The notes under the pieces: generated by a model
Seen by the model: only the letters and a program-made list of their open reading frames with translations
What the model was told of the DNA's origin: nothing
Database searches by the model: none
In this document: positions 7,462 to 15,570 of the stretch, one piece after another
Layout: each line of letters starts with the position of its first letter
Numbering within the stretch: the first letter of the stretch is position 1
DNA from: Pseudoalteromonas piscicida
Lineage (GTDB): Bacteria > Pseudomonadota > Gammaproteobacteria > Enterobacterales > Alteromonadaceae
Reading direction: 5' to 3'
Length of the DNA stretch: 64,000 bases
Assembly: GCF_000238315.3 (NCBI RefSeq)
Contig: NZ_CP011924.1
Coordinates: 2,997,001-3,061,000 of the forward strand
Program-made: the position numbers and the translations under genes

Positions 7462-7733
7462 TAAAGCGAACACTATCAACTCGAAAATCTATAACTGTTG
7501 TATTTACAGCGCTTTGTCGTGCGCGATAACCCCGTTTTTGTTTAGGAATACGCTTGGGCGCTCAAAATTGGCCTATAGGTGAGCGTTTCTGTACCCAGTG
7601 ATTTAAGTATTTTGATACTTTTTAACCTAAGTTTGTCTAGCGTTAATGCAAATAGTAGTGGGTGTCATCGATTCGCTAAAGCCTCTATTTGATTGGCATC
7701 CATACTTTCAAATTACTCCAGACTTTCAAAACA

Positions 7734-7818
7734 ACTAACGCCTTAATATTAGGCATTTTCGCACGTTTTGGAGCGAAGCGACAGTGTAAAAATGTCCTTA
7801 ATAATTAACTTGTTATAT
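7734..7818 (-). repeat. attC site (copy 2)
   Basis: Identical to 6782-6866. This copy belongs to the intact 162-aa cassette gene. Confidence 0.75.
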
Positions 7819-8301
7819 TCCCCATACGCATATTTCAAATTGTGGAGATTGGCGCTCGTTATACTCGAAGATTATACCGAAGTCTTCAGTTTCTCCGACC
7901 CAAGATAAATCCCTGTACCCACCATTCTCACATCGCAATAGCTTTGCGATTTCTATTAGGTTCGTTTGTAGTTCTTCTGAACTCAATTGATAGTGAGTCC
8001 CTTTGAAATCAAAGCTAAGCCATCCAACTATTTCGCTCCTGAGTGATAGCTTGATTATCGACTCTATCGCTAACTCAAAATCTTCGAATTCATACCTTTC
8101 CCATTTTTCAGCATCAGCTCTACTAGAGATACACTTTCCATCTATCCACTTAGACATGGCCAAGTTTTTAATTGCTGCTTGGTTAAAAGTAATCTCAACG
8201 GAAGAAAACAATCGTTGAAGTCCAGAATCTAATCTCGATATAAAGACTTCATGCTCTTTTTTACATTTGAATTCGTGTAGTTTAGTTTCGAGTTTACTCA
8301 T
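7813..8301 (-). CDS. Unknown cassette protein, 162 aa
   Basis: A soluble protein rich in Glu, Lys and aromatic residues, ending in FEICVWGI. No signal peptide or membrane segment is visible and I do not recognise a domain. The compact mixed alpha/beta pattern with an acidic C-terminal half (WVGETEDFGIIFEYNERQ) recalls small immunity-type proteins, but that is a guess from style only. The start ATG 8301 has only a weak site upstream. A truncated second copy lies at 6861-7303. Confidence 0.75.
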   Translation of the reverse strand: MSKLETKLHEFKCKKEHEVFISRLDSGLQRLFSSVEITFNQAAIKNLAMSKWIDGKCISSRADAEKWERYEFEDFELAIESIIKLSLRSEIVGWLSFDFKGTHYQLSSEELQTNLIEIAKLLRCENGGYRDLSWVGETEDFGIIFEYNERQSPQFEICVWGI

Positions 8302-8314
8302 ATCTCACAGGGAA

Positions 8315-8417
8315 TATAAACGCCCGCCTTAACAGGCGGAAAATAGCAGGCTAAAATTAGCGACGAAGGAGCGCAAGCCTGCTGTTTTGCGTCCTTTGGT
8401 TAAAGCGTTTGTTAGGT
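8315..8417 (-). repeat. attC site, conserved family
   Basis: A 103-bp site ending in GTTAGGT at 8411-8417. The left arm CGCCCGCCTTAACAGGCG and the interior AGCGACGAAGGAGCGCAAG are nearly the same as the neighbouring sites at 4585 and 8805. Confidence 0.85.
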
Positions 8418-8798
8418 AACGTTTATCACTTTAGGTGGTTGATTAGTTATAACATGCACGAATTCGTTGGTTGTCATTAACGACCAATGTTCAAGTGTTC
8501 CAACTGCAGTATCAAAAACAATTGTATCTGACTTAGCGTGCTCCAATAAGCGTGACGCATTGTACTTAGCTAGAACACCTTCTTGCCGATCAGCATGGAA
8601 GTCATTCCTGTGATCACATTCATCATAAACTTGAAACATTACAGTAAAAGTGAATATAACTAAATAACGTTGCGGCTCTCGTAACTGCTCTTCTTTAGGG
8701 AGCATTTCTTCAACAGTAAGAGTTAATAGTCTGTCCCTATACTGAAAGTTTTCGAGAAACCATTTTTGATAATTGTGTATATCAAGCTCAGTTTTCAT
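8412..8798 (-). CDS. Unknown cassette protein, 128 aa
   Basis: Soluble, with many acidic and aromatic residues and a His/Asp-rich middle (YDECDHRNDFHADRQEG, near residue 58) that could bind a metal; this is inference. No domain recognised. The ATG at 8798 lies just right of attC H; its apparent ribosome binding site TTAGGTAAC overlaps the attC core of the upstream cassette, so translation signals depend on the cassette junction. Confidence 0.75.
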   Translation of the reverse strand: MKTELDIHNYQKWFLENFQYRDRLLTLTVEEMLPKEEQLREPQRYLVIFTFTVMFQVYDECDHRNDFHADRQEGVLAKYNASRLLEHAKSDTIVFDTAVGTLEHWSLMTTNEFVHVITNQPPKVINVT

Positions 8799-8804
8799 TT
8801 AGTT

Positions 8805-8907
8805 ACCTAACGCCTCGCTTAACCGGCGCAAAATAGCAGGCTAAAATCAGCGACGAAGGAGCGCAAGCCTGCTGTTTTGCGTCCCTTGGTTAAAGCGTTT
8901 GTTAGGG
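8805..8907 (-). repeat. attC site, conserved family
   Basis: A 103-bp site from ACCTAAC to GTTAGGG, the clearest member of the family: arms CGCCTCGCTTAACCGGCG and TTGGTTAAAGCGTTTG, interior AGCGACGAAGGAGCGCAAG. Confidence 0.88.
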
Positions 8908-9297
8908 TTTATACCCAAAGATTTTTAAACCTTCGTCATCACTTGTGAACTCAAACTCTCCCAAAACATTTAACTGCTCGATCAGATGTTGAACACTTTG
9001 AGTCTTGTAAATGGTTGGAGAGCCTTCATATGGTTTATAACCTAGTGATGCTGGAATAAATAACCATTCGATTAACTCGAAGTCGAAAGGGCCATTCAAA
9101 GCACCACAATCACCAACATAATATTCACCAAGTGAGTCAAAATCTGGTAAGTGCCCTAGCTTAGGGTCAGTTTCGTTTACAAGCTTCCACTGACAATGAG
9201 TGAATTGCACGTTGTTTTCATTAACAACGCTAAAAAGCTTTCTCCATTTAGCATTAGACATATATGAACAAGAAAACCTTTCTCGAATTTTCACCAA
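8902..9297 (-). CDS. DUF6678-like cassette protein
   Basis: 131 residues from a GTG at 9297 with GGAG seven bases upstream; an internal ATG at residue 13 is less well placed. The order SNAKWRKLF near the N-terminus, then YYVGDCG, then FELIEWLFIPAS, then a C-terminal GLKIFGY fits the pattern I associate with DUF6678, a small soluble family of unknown role. The family call is from memory of the pattern, not from a search. Confidence 0.65.
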   Translation of the reverse strand: MVKIRERFSCSYMSNAKWRKLFSVVNENNVQFTHCQWKLVNETDPKLGHLPDFDSLGEYYVGDCGALNGPFDFELIEWLFIPASLGYKPYEGSPTIYKTQSVQHLIEQLNVLGEFEFTSDDEGLKIFGYKP

Positions 9298-9309
9298 ATT
9301 CTCCGTAAA

Positions 9310-9406
9310 CCCTAACGCCCGATTAACGGGTAAAAAATTGTGGGCTAAAATTGAGCGAAGCGAATAGCCCGCAAGTTTTTTATCCCTGTTTAATTGCTTG
9401 TTAGCA
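9310..9406 (-). repeat. attC site of first cassette
   Basis: A 97-bp site from CCCTAAC to GTTAGCA, closing the cassette nearest attI. The interior (TTGAGCGAAGCGAATAGCCCGC) is a divergent member of the family. Confidence 0.8.
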
Positions 9407-9408
9407 GT

Positions 9409-9738
9409 TTAATCACCACCTTTTTCCTTTAATGATTGTAAAAGTCTTCCAATGGCGCTTAATGAAACATAAGTAATAAAAGATAAAATTACTGAACCCC
9501 AAATATAAGCATAATTTGGAATTACATAAGAGTAGAATGATTGTTCTTTAAAAGGAATCTCTAATTGCCAATAGGTGAAATGCACACCAGCAACAAAACA
9601 AATGACAATTAAACACATTTGAGAAAAAAGTTCTGCACACTTTTCCATAAGATATTCATAACCTTTAGGGTTATTATATGCGAGAAAGAATATACCGCTG
9701 ATAATAGCAAGTATTAGACTTATAATTAACTTATCCAA
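9409..9738 (-). CDS. Small membrane protein, first integron cassette
   Basis: 109 residues from a TTG at 9738, with GAGGTG five bases upstream. Three hydrophobic segments are visible (about residues 3-20, 40-58 and 76-97), with a short basic tail. It is the cassette next to attI and so the most recently captured and best placed for expression from an integron promoter. No family recognised. Confidence 0.75.
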   Translation of the reverse strand: MDKLIISLILAIISGIFFLAYNNPKGYEYLMEKCAELFSQMCLIVICFVAGVHFTYWQLEIPFKEQSFYSYVIPNYAYIWGSVILSFITYVSLSAIGRLLQSLKEKGGD

Positions 9739-9760
9739 TCGGCACCTCTATACGAAAAAC

Positions 9761-9830
9761 TGCTAACAATTTAATATCGACCCAATGGGTCGTTTTTCTA
9801 CCGAGCCATGGGTCATTATTCTCATTGTAC
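9761..9830. other. attI recombination site region
   Basis: The core TGCTAAC at 9761-9767 marks where the first cassette joins the integrase platform. To the right lies non-cassette sequence up to intI, including repeated palindrome-like sites. The exact right limit of attI cannot be read from sequence. Confidence 0.7.
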
Positions 9831-9922
9831 CAGCTTTATCACAATAACTAACTTGTTGCTACAGATATATTTTTAATCATTACAGAAACTATGAATAAGG
9901 ATAAAAACGACCCAGTGAGTCG
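9778..9922. repeat. Iterated GACCCA/TGGGTC sites around attI
   Basis: CGACCCAATGGGTCG at 9778-9792 is a perfect 7-1-7 palindrome. CGACCCAGTGAGTCG at 9908-9922 is a near copy, and GAGCCATGGGTCAT at 9803-9816 is a half match. Both full sites are followed by TTTTTCT/TTTTCT. They could be integrase or regulator binding sites; no known motif is matched. Confidence 0.6.
9824..9851 (-). promoter_or_regulatory. Candidate cassette promoter (Pc)
   Basis: On the minus strand TTAGTT (9851-9846) and TACAAT (9829-9824) are 16 bp apart and point into the first cassette. The -10 is good, the -35 weak. The position, between intI and attI and divergent from intI, is where a Pc promoter is expected. Confidence 0.45.
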
Positions 9923-9927
9923 TTTTC

Positions 9928-9969
9928 TTGACTATAGGAGAAACACAATAATACTGTATATAAATACAG
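9928..9969 (+). promoter_or_regulatory. intI promoter with LexA (SOS) box
   Basis: CTGTATATAAATACAG at 9954-9969 matches the CTGT-N8-ACAG LexA consensus with an AT-rich centre and lies 19 bp upstream of the intI start. A TTGACT at 9928-9933 is a good -35, which puts the LexA box over the -10 region. SOS control of integron integrases is established for Vibrio cholerae and class 1 integrons. Confidence 0.88.
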
Positions 9970-9988
9970 CCCAGTTAGGACTAGCTCA

Positions 9989-10960
9989 ATGAGAACTCGT
10001 TCACCATTTTTAAACCACATCGCAGAGTTTATGCTGACTAAGCAATATTCGCTCAGAACCGTTGATATATATCTTAAGTGGATTTCTTCCTATATTCATT
10101 TTCATGATAAGCGCCACCCAGCTTCAATGGGCGATAACGAGGTTGTCGAATATCTCGACTACCTTGTACTTAAACGCAATGTGTCGCCTAAAACACAAGC
10201 GACAGCGTTAAATGCATTATCTTTTCTGTATAAGCAAATAATTAAACAGGATTTGTGTCCTAATTTAACGTTTGTCAGAAGCAAGCGCCAATCTAAGTTG
10301 CCAATTGTTATGACCCCCGATGAGGTTAAACGCCTCATGTCGTTTTTAAGTAAACGATATTATTTAATTTCAGGTTTAATGTATGGTAGCGGCCTACGTG
10401 TAATGGAAGCCGTTCAACTACGAGTTCAGGACATTGATTTTGACTACAAGTGCATTCGGATCTGGAATGGAAAAGGGAATAAACATCGGGTAGTTACACT
10501 TGCCACTGAACTTATACCTTTGCTAAGAAATCAAATTGCTCAGGTTAATGAATACTTAAAATTAGATTCCCAGAACGAATATTATGCTGGTGTTTGGATG
10601 CCAAACGCACTAGCAAGAAAATATCCTAGCGCCAATAAGTCAATTGCTTGGCAGTATCTATTTCCCTCATATAAGTTAAGTGCTGATCCTGAAACTGGCG
10701 AGATCCGCCGACATCATTTTCATCAAACAGGAGTACGTAAAGCGGTTAAAGAGGCAGCCAAAAAAGCACAAATAACAAAACCTATAACGCCCCACACTTT
10801 TAGACATTCATTTGCTACTCATTTACTACAAAGTGGTGCAGATATTAGAACCGTACAAGCTCAACTTGGTCATTCCGATGTGAAGACAACGCAAATATAT
10901 ACTCATGTTTTACAGCTAGGCGCAAACGGTGTTGTTAGCCCTTTGAGCAAAATTTTCTAG
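9989..10960 (+). CDS. intI: Integron integrase IntI
   Basis: 323-residue tyrosine recombinase that joins attI and attC sites. The SAM-like N-terminal domain covers about residues 1-90. The catalytic set is visible: Arg in GSGLRVMEAVQLRVQDIDF (near residue 135), HTFRHSFATHLL with His and Arg (near 270), LGHSDVKTTQIYTH with His and Tyr (near 300). The segment between about residues 205 and 260 (NALARKYPSA, WQYLFPS, RRHHFHQ) is the extra region found only in IntI proteins and separates it from XerC/D. It is transcribed away from the cassette array. The likely site AGGA lies eight bases from the ATG. Confidence 0.97.
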   Translation: MRTRSPFLNHIAEFMLTKQYSLRTVDIYLKWISSYIHFHDKRHPASMGDNEVVEYLDYLVLKRNVSPKTQATALNALSFLYKQIIKQDLCPNLTFVRSKRQSKLPIVMTPDEVKRLMSFLSKRYYLISGLMYGSGLRVMEAVQLRVQDIDFDYKCIRIWNGKGNKHRVVTLATELIPLLRNQIAQVNEYLKLDSQNEYYAGVWMPNALARKYPSANKSIAWQYLFPSYKLSADPETGEIRRHHFHQTGVRKAVKEAAKKAQITKPITPHTFRHSFATHLLQSGADIRTVQAQLGHSDVKTTQIYTHVLQLGANGVVSPLSKIF

Positions 10961-11080
10961 CTTGTTATAGGCCAAAAACGAGTTACGCCTGCGGGTTCGT
11001 TTCCGGCACATACACAACGGTCCAATTTGATTGAGCCCTGTTAATAAAGACTAACAGATCACATTAAGACGTATTCAGAT

Positions 11081-11107
11081 AAAGGGCTTAATTGCCCTTT
11101 ATTTTTT
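11081..11107 (+). terminator. Rho-independent terminator
   Basis: AAAGGGC (11081-11087), a 6-base loop, GCCCTTT, then ATTTTTT: a plus-strand terminator downstream of intI that overlaps the 3' end of the convergent DUF2057 gene. Confidence 0.75.
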
Positions 11108-11696
11108 CCAAAAACAACCGTTTTTGTTCTGGGGTTGCTTGTTGCCACCAATACTCCAACATACCAACCACATCTGGATGTGCTGATTTAGGCGCCGCTG
11201 GCGTAACGGCTCGTGTGGCAGTACTTGGCGTTGAATAACGTGGTGCAGTGGATGTTGAAGGCTCACTTACCATCGCTGTCGTTACTCTTGGTCTTTCTTG
11301 TGTCACTACCAATGTTGTCGCTAACGATTCATTGGGTGCTTGCAACATAATCAATGGCTGATCTGCAAATGCCTTTGCTGCAACCACATTGTCAGGTCGG
11401 TTAAATTCAACCTGATACTCGCCGTCTTGATCGATACTTATTTTTGCCCAAAATGGCTTCGACTCTATGGTTTCGTGGTCGTCATAGCCCACTTCATACA
11501 AGTCGGTGTAACGCATTTTGACCGCATACTCCCCTTTGGCTAAGTCCAACTCTCGCACTTTGGAGAAGAATGAGTGTTCAATGGTTTTATCATCAACTTG
11601 CAAGGGAATAATTTCTTCAGGAAAACTTAGCAACGCAGCCTGTGAAAGCGGTGACAACAGTAAAACAGCGGTCGCAAGCGTATATTTTAAGCGCAT
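11088..11696 (-). CDS. YccT/DUF2057 family periplasmic protein
   Basis: 202 residues. The signal peptide runs to about residue 20 (LLSPLSQA). The N-terminal half matches DUF2057: a beta-rich region with IIPLQVDDKTI and LAKGEYAVKMRYTDLYEVG. A Ser/Thr/Pro linker (about 143-170) leads to a C-terminal helix MLEYWWQQATPEQKRLFLEK seen in this family. In enterobacteria YccT (CsgI) affects curli assembly; a CsgD-like regulator is encoded 760 bp away, but a link is only inference. Confidence 0.8.
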   Translation of the reverse strand: MRLKYTLATAVLLLSPLSQAALLSFPEEIIPLQVDDKTIEHSFFSKVRELDLAKGEYAVKMRYTDLYEVGYDDHETIESKPFWAKISIDQDGEYQVEFNRPDNVVAAKAFADQPLIMLQAPNESLATTLVVTQERPRVTTAMVSEPSTSTAPRYSTPSTATRAVTPAAPKSAHPDVVGMLEYWWQQATPEQKRLFLEKIKGN

Positions 11697-11869
11697 CTAT
11701 TCACTCCTTCGTGAGTACCAAATCATTATACCTTGATGAGATTACTGCATACCTGCTTATATCTCTACCCTTTTAATTGATGCGCAGTGGGATAACGCAT
11801 CAAATCTATTGAGTCTCCTTGAGAGTTAGCTATGCTAGAGCAATTCAATATGCCAGATAAGGAGGGACC

Positions 11870-12241
11870 ATGAGTTCAGAAACTATTTTTACCAAAATTA
11901 TTAATCGAGAAATCCCTGCAGACATCGTTTACGAAGATGAACAAGCACTCGCGTTTAGAGATATTAATCCACAAGCGCCATTTCACGTCTTAGTTATTCC
12001 TAAAACAGCAATTGCAACTATCAATGACGTGACGGAAGAAAATGCTCATCTTGTTGGTCATTTATATGTTGTTGCAGCCAAATTAGCGAAAGAGCACGGC
12101 TTTGCAGAAGATGGTTATCGCGTAGTGATGAACTGTAATGATCACGGTGGTCAAACCGTATATCATCTTCATCTACATGTATTAGCTGGAAAAGAAATGG
12201 GCTGGCCGCCCTATCAAAATACGAAAAAAGTACCAGTTTAG
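11870..12241 (+). CDS. hinT: HIT family nucleotide hydrolase HinT
   Basis: 123 residues, normal for HinT. Opens with [19 protein letters not shown] and carries the histidine triad in [17 protein letters not shown], the catalytic HxHxH site for purine phosphoramidate hydrolysis. AAGGAGGGACC precedes the ATG, a very strong ribosome site. Stands alone with its own promoter region. Confidence 0.93.
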   Translation: MSSETIFTKIINREIPADIVYEDEQALAFRDINPQAPFHVLVIPKTAIATINDVTEENAHLVGHLYVVAAKLAKEHGFAEDGYRVVMNCNDHGGQTVYHLHLHVLAGKEMGWPPYQNTKKVPV

Positions 12242-12457
12242 ATTATTCTCTGTTAAGCAATGTAAATGAGTAAGTTATTAACGAAAATCGTTAAAAGCTT
12301 ACTTATTTCAACAAATTACATTTAAATACATATTCTGTACATAATTTCGAGTTATTATTTCACTTTGTTATATAGCGGATTTCTCTATCTTGTATTAAAA
12401 ATTCTAATACAAAAGGTCTGAATCCCATGTTAGCATTGAGAAATCGGAAAAATTAGA

Positions 12458-13126
12458 GTGTGTCCTAAAATGAGCAGTAGTGCTTTTTTGTTATTAGATA
12501 AAGAACCGGTTAACACCATTGGTATCAATGTGTTACAACCTTTGTTAAAAACCCAAGGGTTGGATGTTACGACTGGAACTGATATCTCAGATGTGCCTGA
12601 AGGCACTCGATTACTTTTCATCGAAACCGCAGTGAACGATTCTTGGGGTAAATTAAAAGAACAACTAGTCAACCTCAAAGTCAAATGCGATATCGTACTA
12701 TTCAACTTAGATGAAAATCCGGAGCTGGCCAATCGTGCACTGCTAAGCGGGATTCGTGGCGTATTCTACACGACTGATAATGCCGACGTGCTAATGAAAG
12801 GGATCCGTTTGTTGCTTGAAGATCAACTGTGGTATCGCCGTGACGTGATGTGTAATGTGTTAAATCGCATGCTGCAATTTAATAAAGATGCATTACATAA
12901 ACTAACCGAAGGTGATATCGAACCTGTGAAACTCACTAAGCGAGAAAAAGCAATTATCGCGCTGATGAGTAAAGGTGCGAAAAACAAAGAGATCGCTGAA
13001 GAGCTAAATATCAGTCCACATACGGTGAAAACGCATTTGTACAGTGCATTTCGTAAAACCAAATGTCGTAACCGTATCGAACTCCTTTCGTGGGCTCAGC
13101 AGAATATTCCTGACGAGATCCGCTAA
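12458..13126 (+). CDS. CsgD/VpsT-like LuxR-type regulator
   Basis: 222 residues from a GTG at 12458, or 218 from ATG 12470; neither has a strong ribosome site. The N-terminal part is REC-like in length but lacks the usual Asp and acidic pocket. The C-terminal LuxR/GerE helix-turn-helix is clear: LTKREKAIIALMSKGAKNKE, then ISPHTVKTHLYSAFRKT (about residues 157-205). The overall layout is that of CsgD and VpsT, which bind DNA to control biofilm matrix genes and, for VpsT, sense cyclic di-GMP. It is followed by a hybrid histidine kinase on the same strand. Confidence 0.75.
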   Translation: MCPKMSSSAFLLLDKEPVNTIGINVLQPLLKTQGLDVTTGTDISDVPEGTRLLFIETAVNDSWGKLKEQLVNLKVKCDIVLFNLDENPELANRALLSGIRGVFYTTDNADVLMKGIRLLLEDQLWYRRDVMCNVLNRMLQFNKDALHKLTEGDIEPVKLTKREKAIIALMSKGAKNKEIAEELNISPHTVKTHLYSAFRKTKCRNRIELLSWAQQNIPDEIR

Positions 13127-13278
13127 GCTTCATCTGTCTTTAACCTGCTGACGCAAGTTGGCGGGTGAAAGACAGCGCTGACATCGCGATATCGAGGCTT
13201 CAGCTTCATACAGGCTTTACTGCCTTGGCGAATACCTCTATGCTAAGTTTTTTCGCAACTGAAAGCAGCCTTAGGTAC

Positions 13279-15438
13279 ATGCTCGACCCAAAAACCCTCT
13301 ACCTAACTAGTCTCGTCATGACGGCAATGATGGCGCTCCTTACCTTTTTAACGTGGCGAGCAAATAAAAGCACACCCGGAACGCTGCTCTATATTTTTTA
13401 CCCTTTGGTTTTGCTCTGTGCGATTTCTTCCTTTGCATTACACGGCTATTTTGACAACTGGGAAACTATTCCCATTGCTAATACCTTGCTGTTTGCGGCT
13501 TCCATTATCCACTGCATGGCGATAAGGCAATTTTTAGGGATTAAAGGCCCATCCTTTAAAGTGTTTCTCGGCGTTACTGCTGGGCTCTTCATTTTGTTGA
13601 TGTACAGCAGTATTTTCTCTCCAAACTTGAGAGATAGGATCCTTATCTCGGACTTACAACACTTAGCTGAAGCGACACTGCTGCTCTATTTCTTTAGCCG
13701 CTTTGCACGAAATAAATACCCTAACGGCAGCATAGTCTATATCACCATTTTACTTATTATATTGGTGATATTTACCGGCAGAACCCTATTAATGGGAGAA
13801 GTAACGCATTTCACGCTTTTCAAAGAGAACTGGTTTACCATCACTATTTTCTTCAATGGCGTTCTTGCACCTATTTTTTATGCAACAGGTATGGCGCTGT
13901 TATGTAACGAGCAAAGAGAACAAAACCTTAATAAATTAGCATTGAAGGCACAACAGGACCTAGAGCTGCGCGGTATGTTTTTATCAACGATCAGTCATGA
14001 GATACGCACTCCGCTTAACGGTATCTTGGGCAGCGCCCAACTGGTATTGGGACGCACCAGAGATAGTCGCAACAAGGCCTACTGTGAGGCTATCGTAAAC
14101 TCTGCTGAATCGCTAAACTTACTGATTGATAAAGTACTAGACTACGCCAGTTTGGAGCAAAGTGATGAAGCCTTGTACGAAGAGGACGTTGAGCTTAGAA
14201 GTTGGCTACAGAACCTTTGCTTATTGTTAAGTCCGCTTGCAGAGCAAAAGAAGCTGCACTTTGAATTGGTGTACGAGCTGCCCGATCAGGTGTGCTATTA
14301 CTTTGACCAACAAAAGCTGAGACAAATTCTTATCAACCTCGTTGGTAATGCCATTAAGTTCACTGATAAAGGGGAAGTAAGACTCAAAGTTGAGATTTTA
14401 AAAGACCAACAAATTGAGCATAAAGTGCGCTTTAGTATCACGGACTCAGGGCCAGGTATTGAAAGTGAAGATATTAATAAGCTGACCGAGCCATACGTAC
14501 AAAGTAGTGCAGGTAAAGTTAAGGGTGGCACAGGCTTGGGGCTTGCCATTACCAGTCGCCTACTCAACCGTCTGAGTTCACAGTTAGATATTCAAAGCGA
14601 GCTTAACAAAGGCAGTACATTTAGTTTTGATTTACTGCTAAACATTGGTGAACTGAGCCTAGTGGAGCAGCGCCCGCAGCACGATAACTGTATCACCGGT
14701 CTGAAAGTACTGTTGGTCGAAGACCTAGATCTCAACCAAAAAATCGCTATTGAGTTTATGGCAGAAGATGAGCATAAGGTTAAATTGGCAACCAATGGTA
14801 AAAGCGCCATCGAGATGCTAATACAGCATCATTTCGATGTGGTGTTGTTAGACATGAACTTACCCGATCTTTCCGGGCAAGAAGTATTAAAGCAGCTACA
14901 AAATTGTGAGCATAAAAACAAACGAACCCCTTTTCTAGCCTTTACTGCCAGCCTCAGCCCAGGCGAGGTAAAAGAATACTTGGCACTCGGCATTCGCGAT
15001 ATTGTTGGCAAACCGATAAAACAAGAAAAATTACGCCAAGCGCTTAGCGAGTCACAGTCTCCTAAAAAAGCCAATGTGAGCGTGGAATTGCCCGATATCC
15101 TGTACGATGAAACGGCTGTAAACGCCCTAAAATCTGGATTTAGTGAAGATGAAGTCTCTTCGATTTACAACGAGTTTGTGTTGTCGGCTCGTAATAAACT
15201 CATCCATATTCAGCAGCTATTAGAGCAAGATGAAGATCAATGTATCAGACAGCTTCATCGTCAAGCCAGCACCGCCTTACAACTTGGATTTAATCGCTAT
15301 GGCTCAAACTTGAAAAAAGCAGAGCGCCGCTTATTGGATGGCAAATCTTGCCATGATGAGCTCACAGAAGCCATGACGCTATGGCAAGACAGTCTCGCGG
15401 CATATCTCCACTTCGTTCGTAAAGAGGCAATGGGTTAA
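13279..15438 (+). CDS. Membrane hybrid histidine kinase (HisKA-HATPase-REC-Hpt)
   Basis: 719 residues from ATG 13279, the start I prefer because related sensors begin with MLDPKTL followed by a membrane span; the frame is open back to a GTG at 13165. Six or seven membrane segments fill about residues 1-205. Then HisKA with phospho-His in FLSTISHEIRTPLNGILG (near residue 240), HATPase with NLVGNAIKF and GTGLGLAI, a REC domain with Asp in VVLLDMNLPDLSG (near residue 528), and an Hpt-like C-terminus (LHRQASTALQLGF). The membrane sensor has no recognised ligand. It probably forms a signalling unit with the LuxR-type regulator upstream, or feeds an unlinked regulator. Confidence 0.85.
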   Translation: MLDPKTLYLTSLVMTAMMALLTFLTWRANKSTPGTLLYIFYPLVLLCAISSFALHGYFDNWETIPIANTLLFAASIIHCMAIRQFLGIKGPSFKVFLGVTAGLFILLMYSSIFSPNLRDRILISDLQHLAEATLLLYFFSRFARNKYPNGSIVYITILLIILVIFTGRTLLMGEVTHFTLFKENWFTITIFFNGVLAPIFYATGMALLCNEQREQNLNKLALKAQQDLELRGMFLSTISHEIRTPLNGILGSAQLVLGRTRDSRNKAYCEAIVNSAESLNLLIDKVLDYASLEQSDEALYEEDVELRSWLQNLCLLLSPLAEQKKLHFELVYELPDQVCYYFDQQKLRQILINLVGNAIKFTDKGEVRLKVEILKDQQIEHKVRFSITDSGPGIESEDINKLTEPYVQSSAGKVKGGTGLGLAITSRLLNRLSSQLDIQSELNKGSTFSFDLLLNIGELSLVEQRPQHDNCITGLKVLLVEDLDLNQKIAIEFMAEDEHKVKLATNGKSAIEMLIQHHFDVVLLDMNLPDLSGQEVLKQLQNCEHKNKRTPFLAFTASLSPGEVKEYLALGIRDIVGKPIKQEKLRQALSESQSPKKANVSVELPDILYDETAVNALKSGFSEDEVSSIYNEFVLSARNKLIHIQQLLEQDEDQCIRQLHRQASTALQLGFNRYGSNLKKAERRLLDGKSCHDELTEAMTLWQDSLAAYLHFVRKEAMG

Positions 15439-15570
15439 GCGTCATTAAACGCATGTTGTTCGACATCATAATAAAACTTGTTCATGCTTAGTGAGCATTT
15501 ACATTAACGCTAATTTAACCGAGGCAAACCGCTCGCCTTGGGCAATAACTATAAAATTAAGGGAACATCT

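Larger units (their letters stand above)
6277..8255. repeat. Tandem duplication B, about 1-kb unit x2
   Basis: Bases 6277-7303 (1027 bp) are repeated at 7304-8255 (952 bp). The 75-bp difference is one unit of the internal direct repeat at 6579-6728, which is single in the second copy. Each copy holds the tail of the RAYT gene, a non-coding stretch, an attC site and most of the 162-aa cassette gene. The junction at 7303/7304 shows no shared bases. Confidence 0.95.

Noticed and set aside
880..9406. CRISPR array suggested by regularly spaced similar repeats
   Set aside because: The repeats are about 60-105-bp imperfect palindromes with attC cores and genes between them, beside intI; they are not short identical repeats with spacers.
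9989..10960. XerC/XerD or phage integrase
   Set aside because: The IntI-specific extra segment with the RRHHFH motif, the LexA box and the adjoining attC sites identify it as an integron integrase.
10961..11040. A possible attC site after intI (TTGTTATAGG)
   Set aside because: No matching left core or complementary arms; the side of intI away from attI should not hold cassettes.
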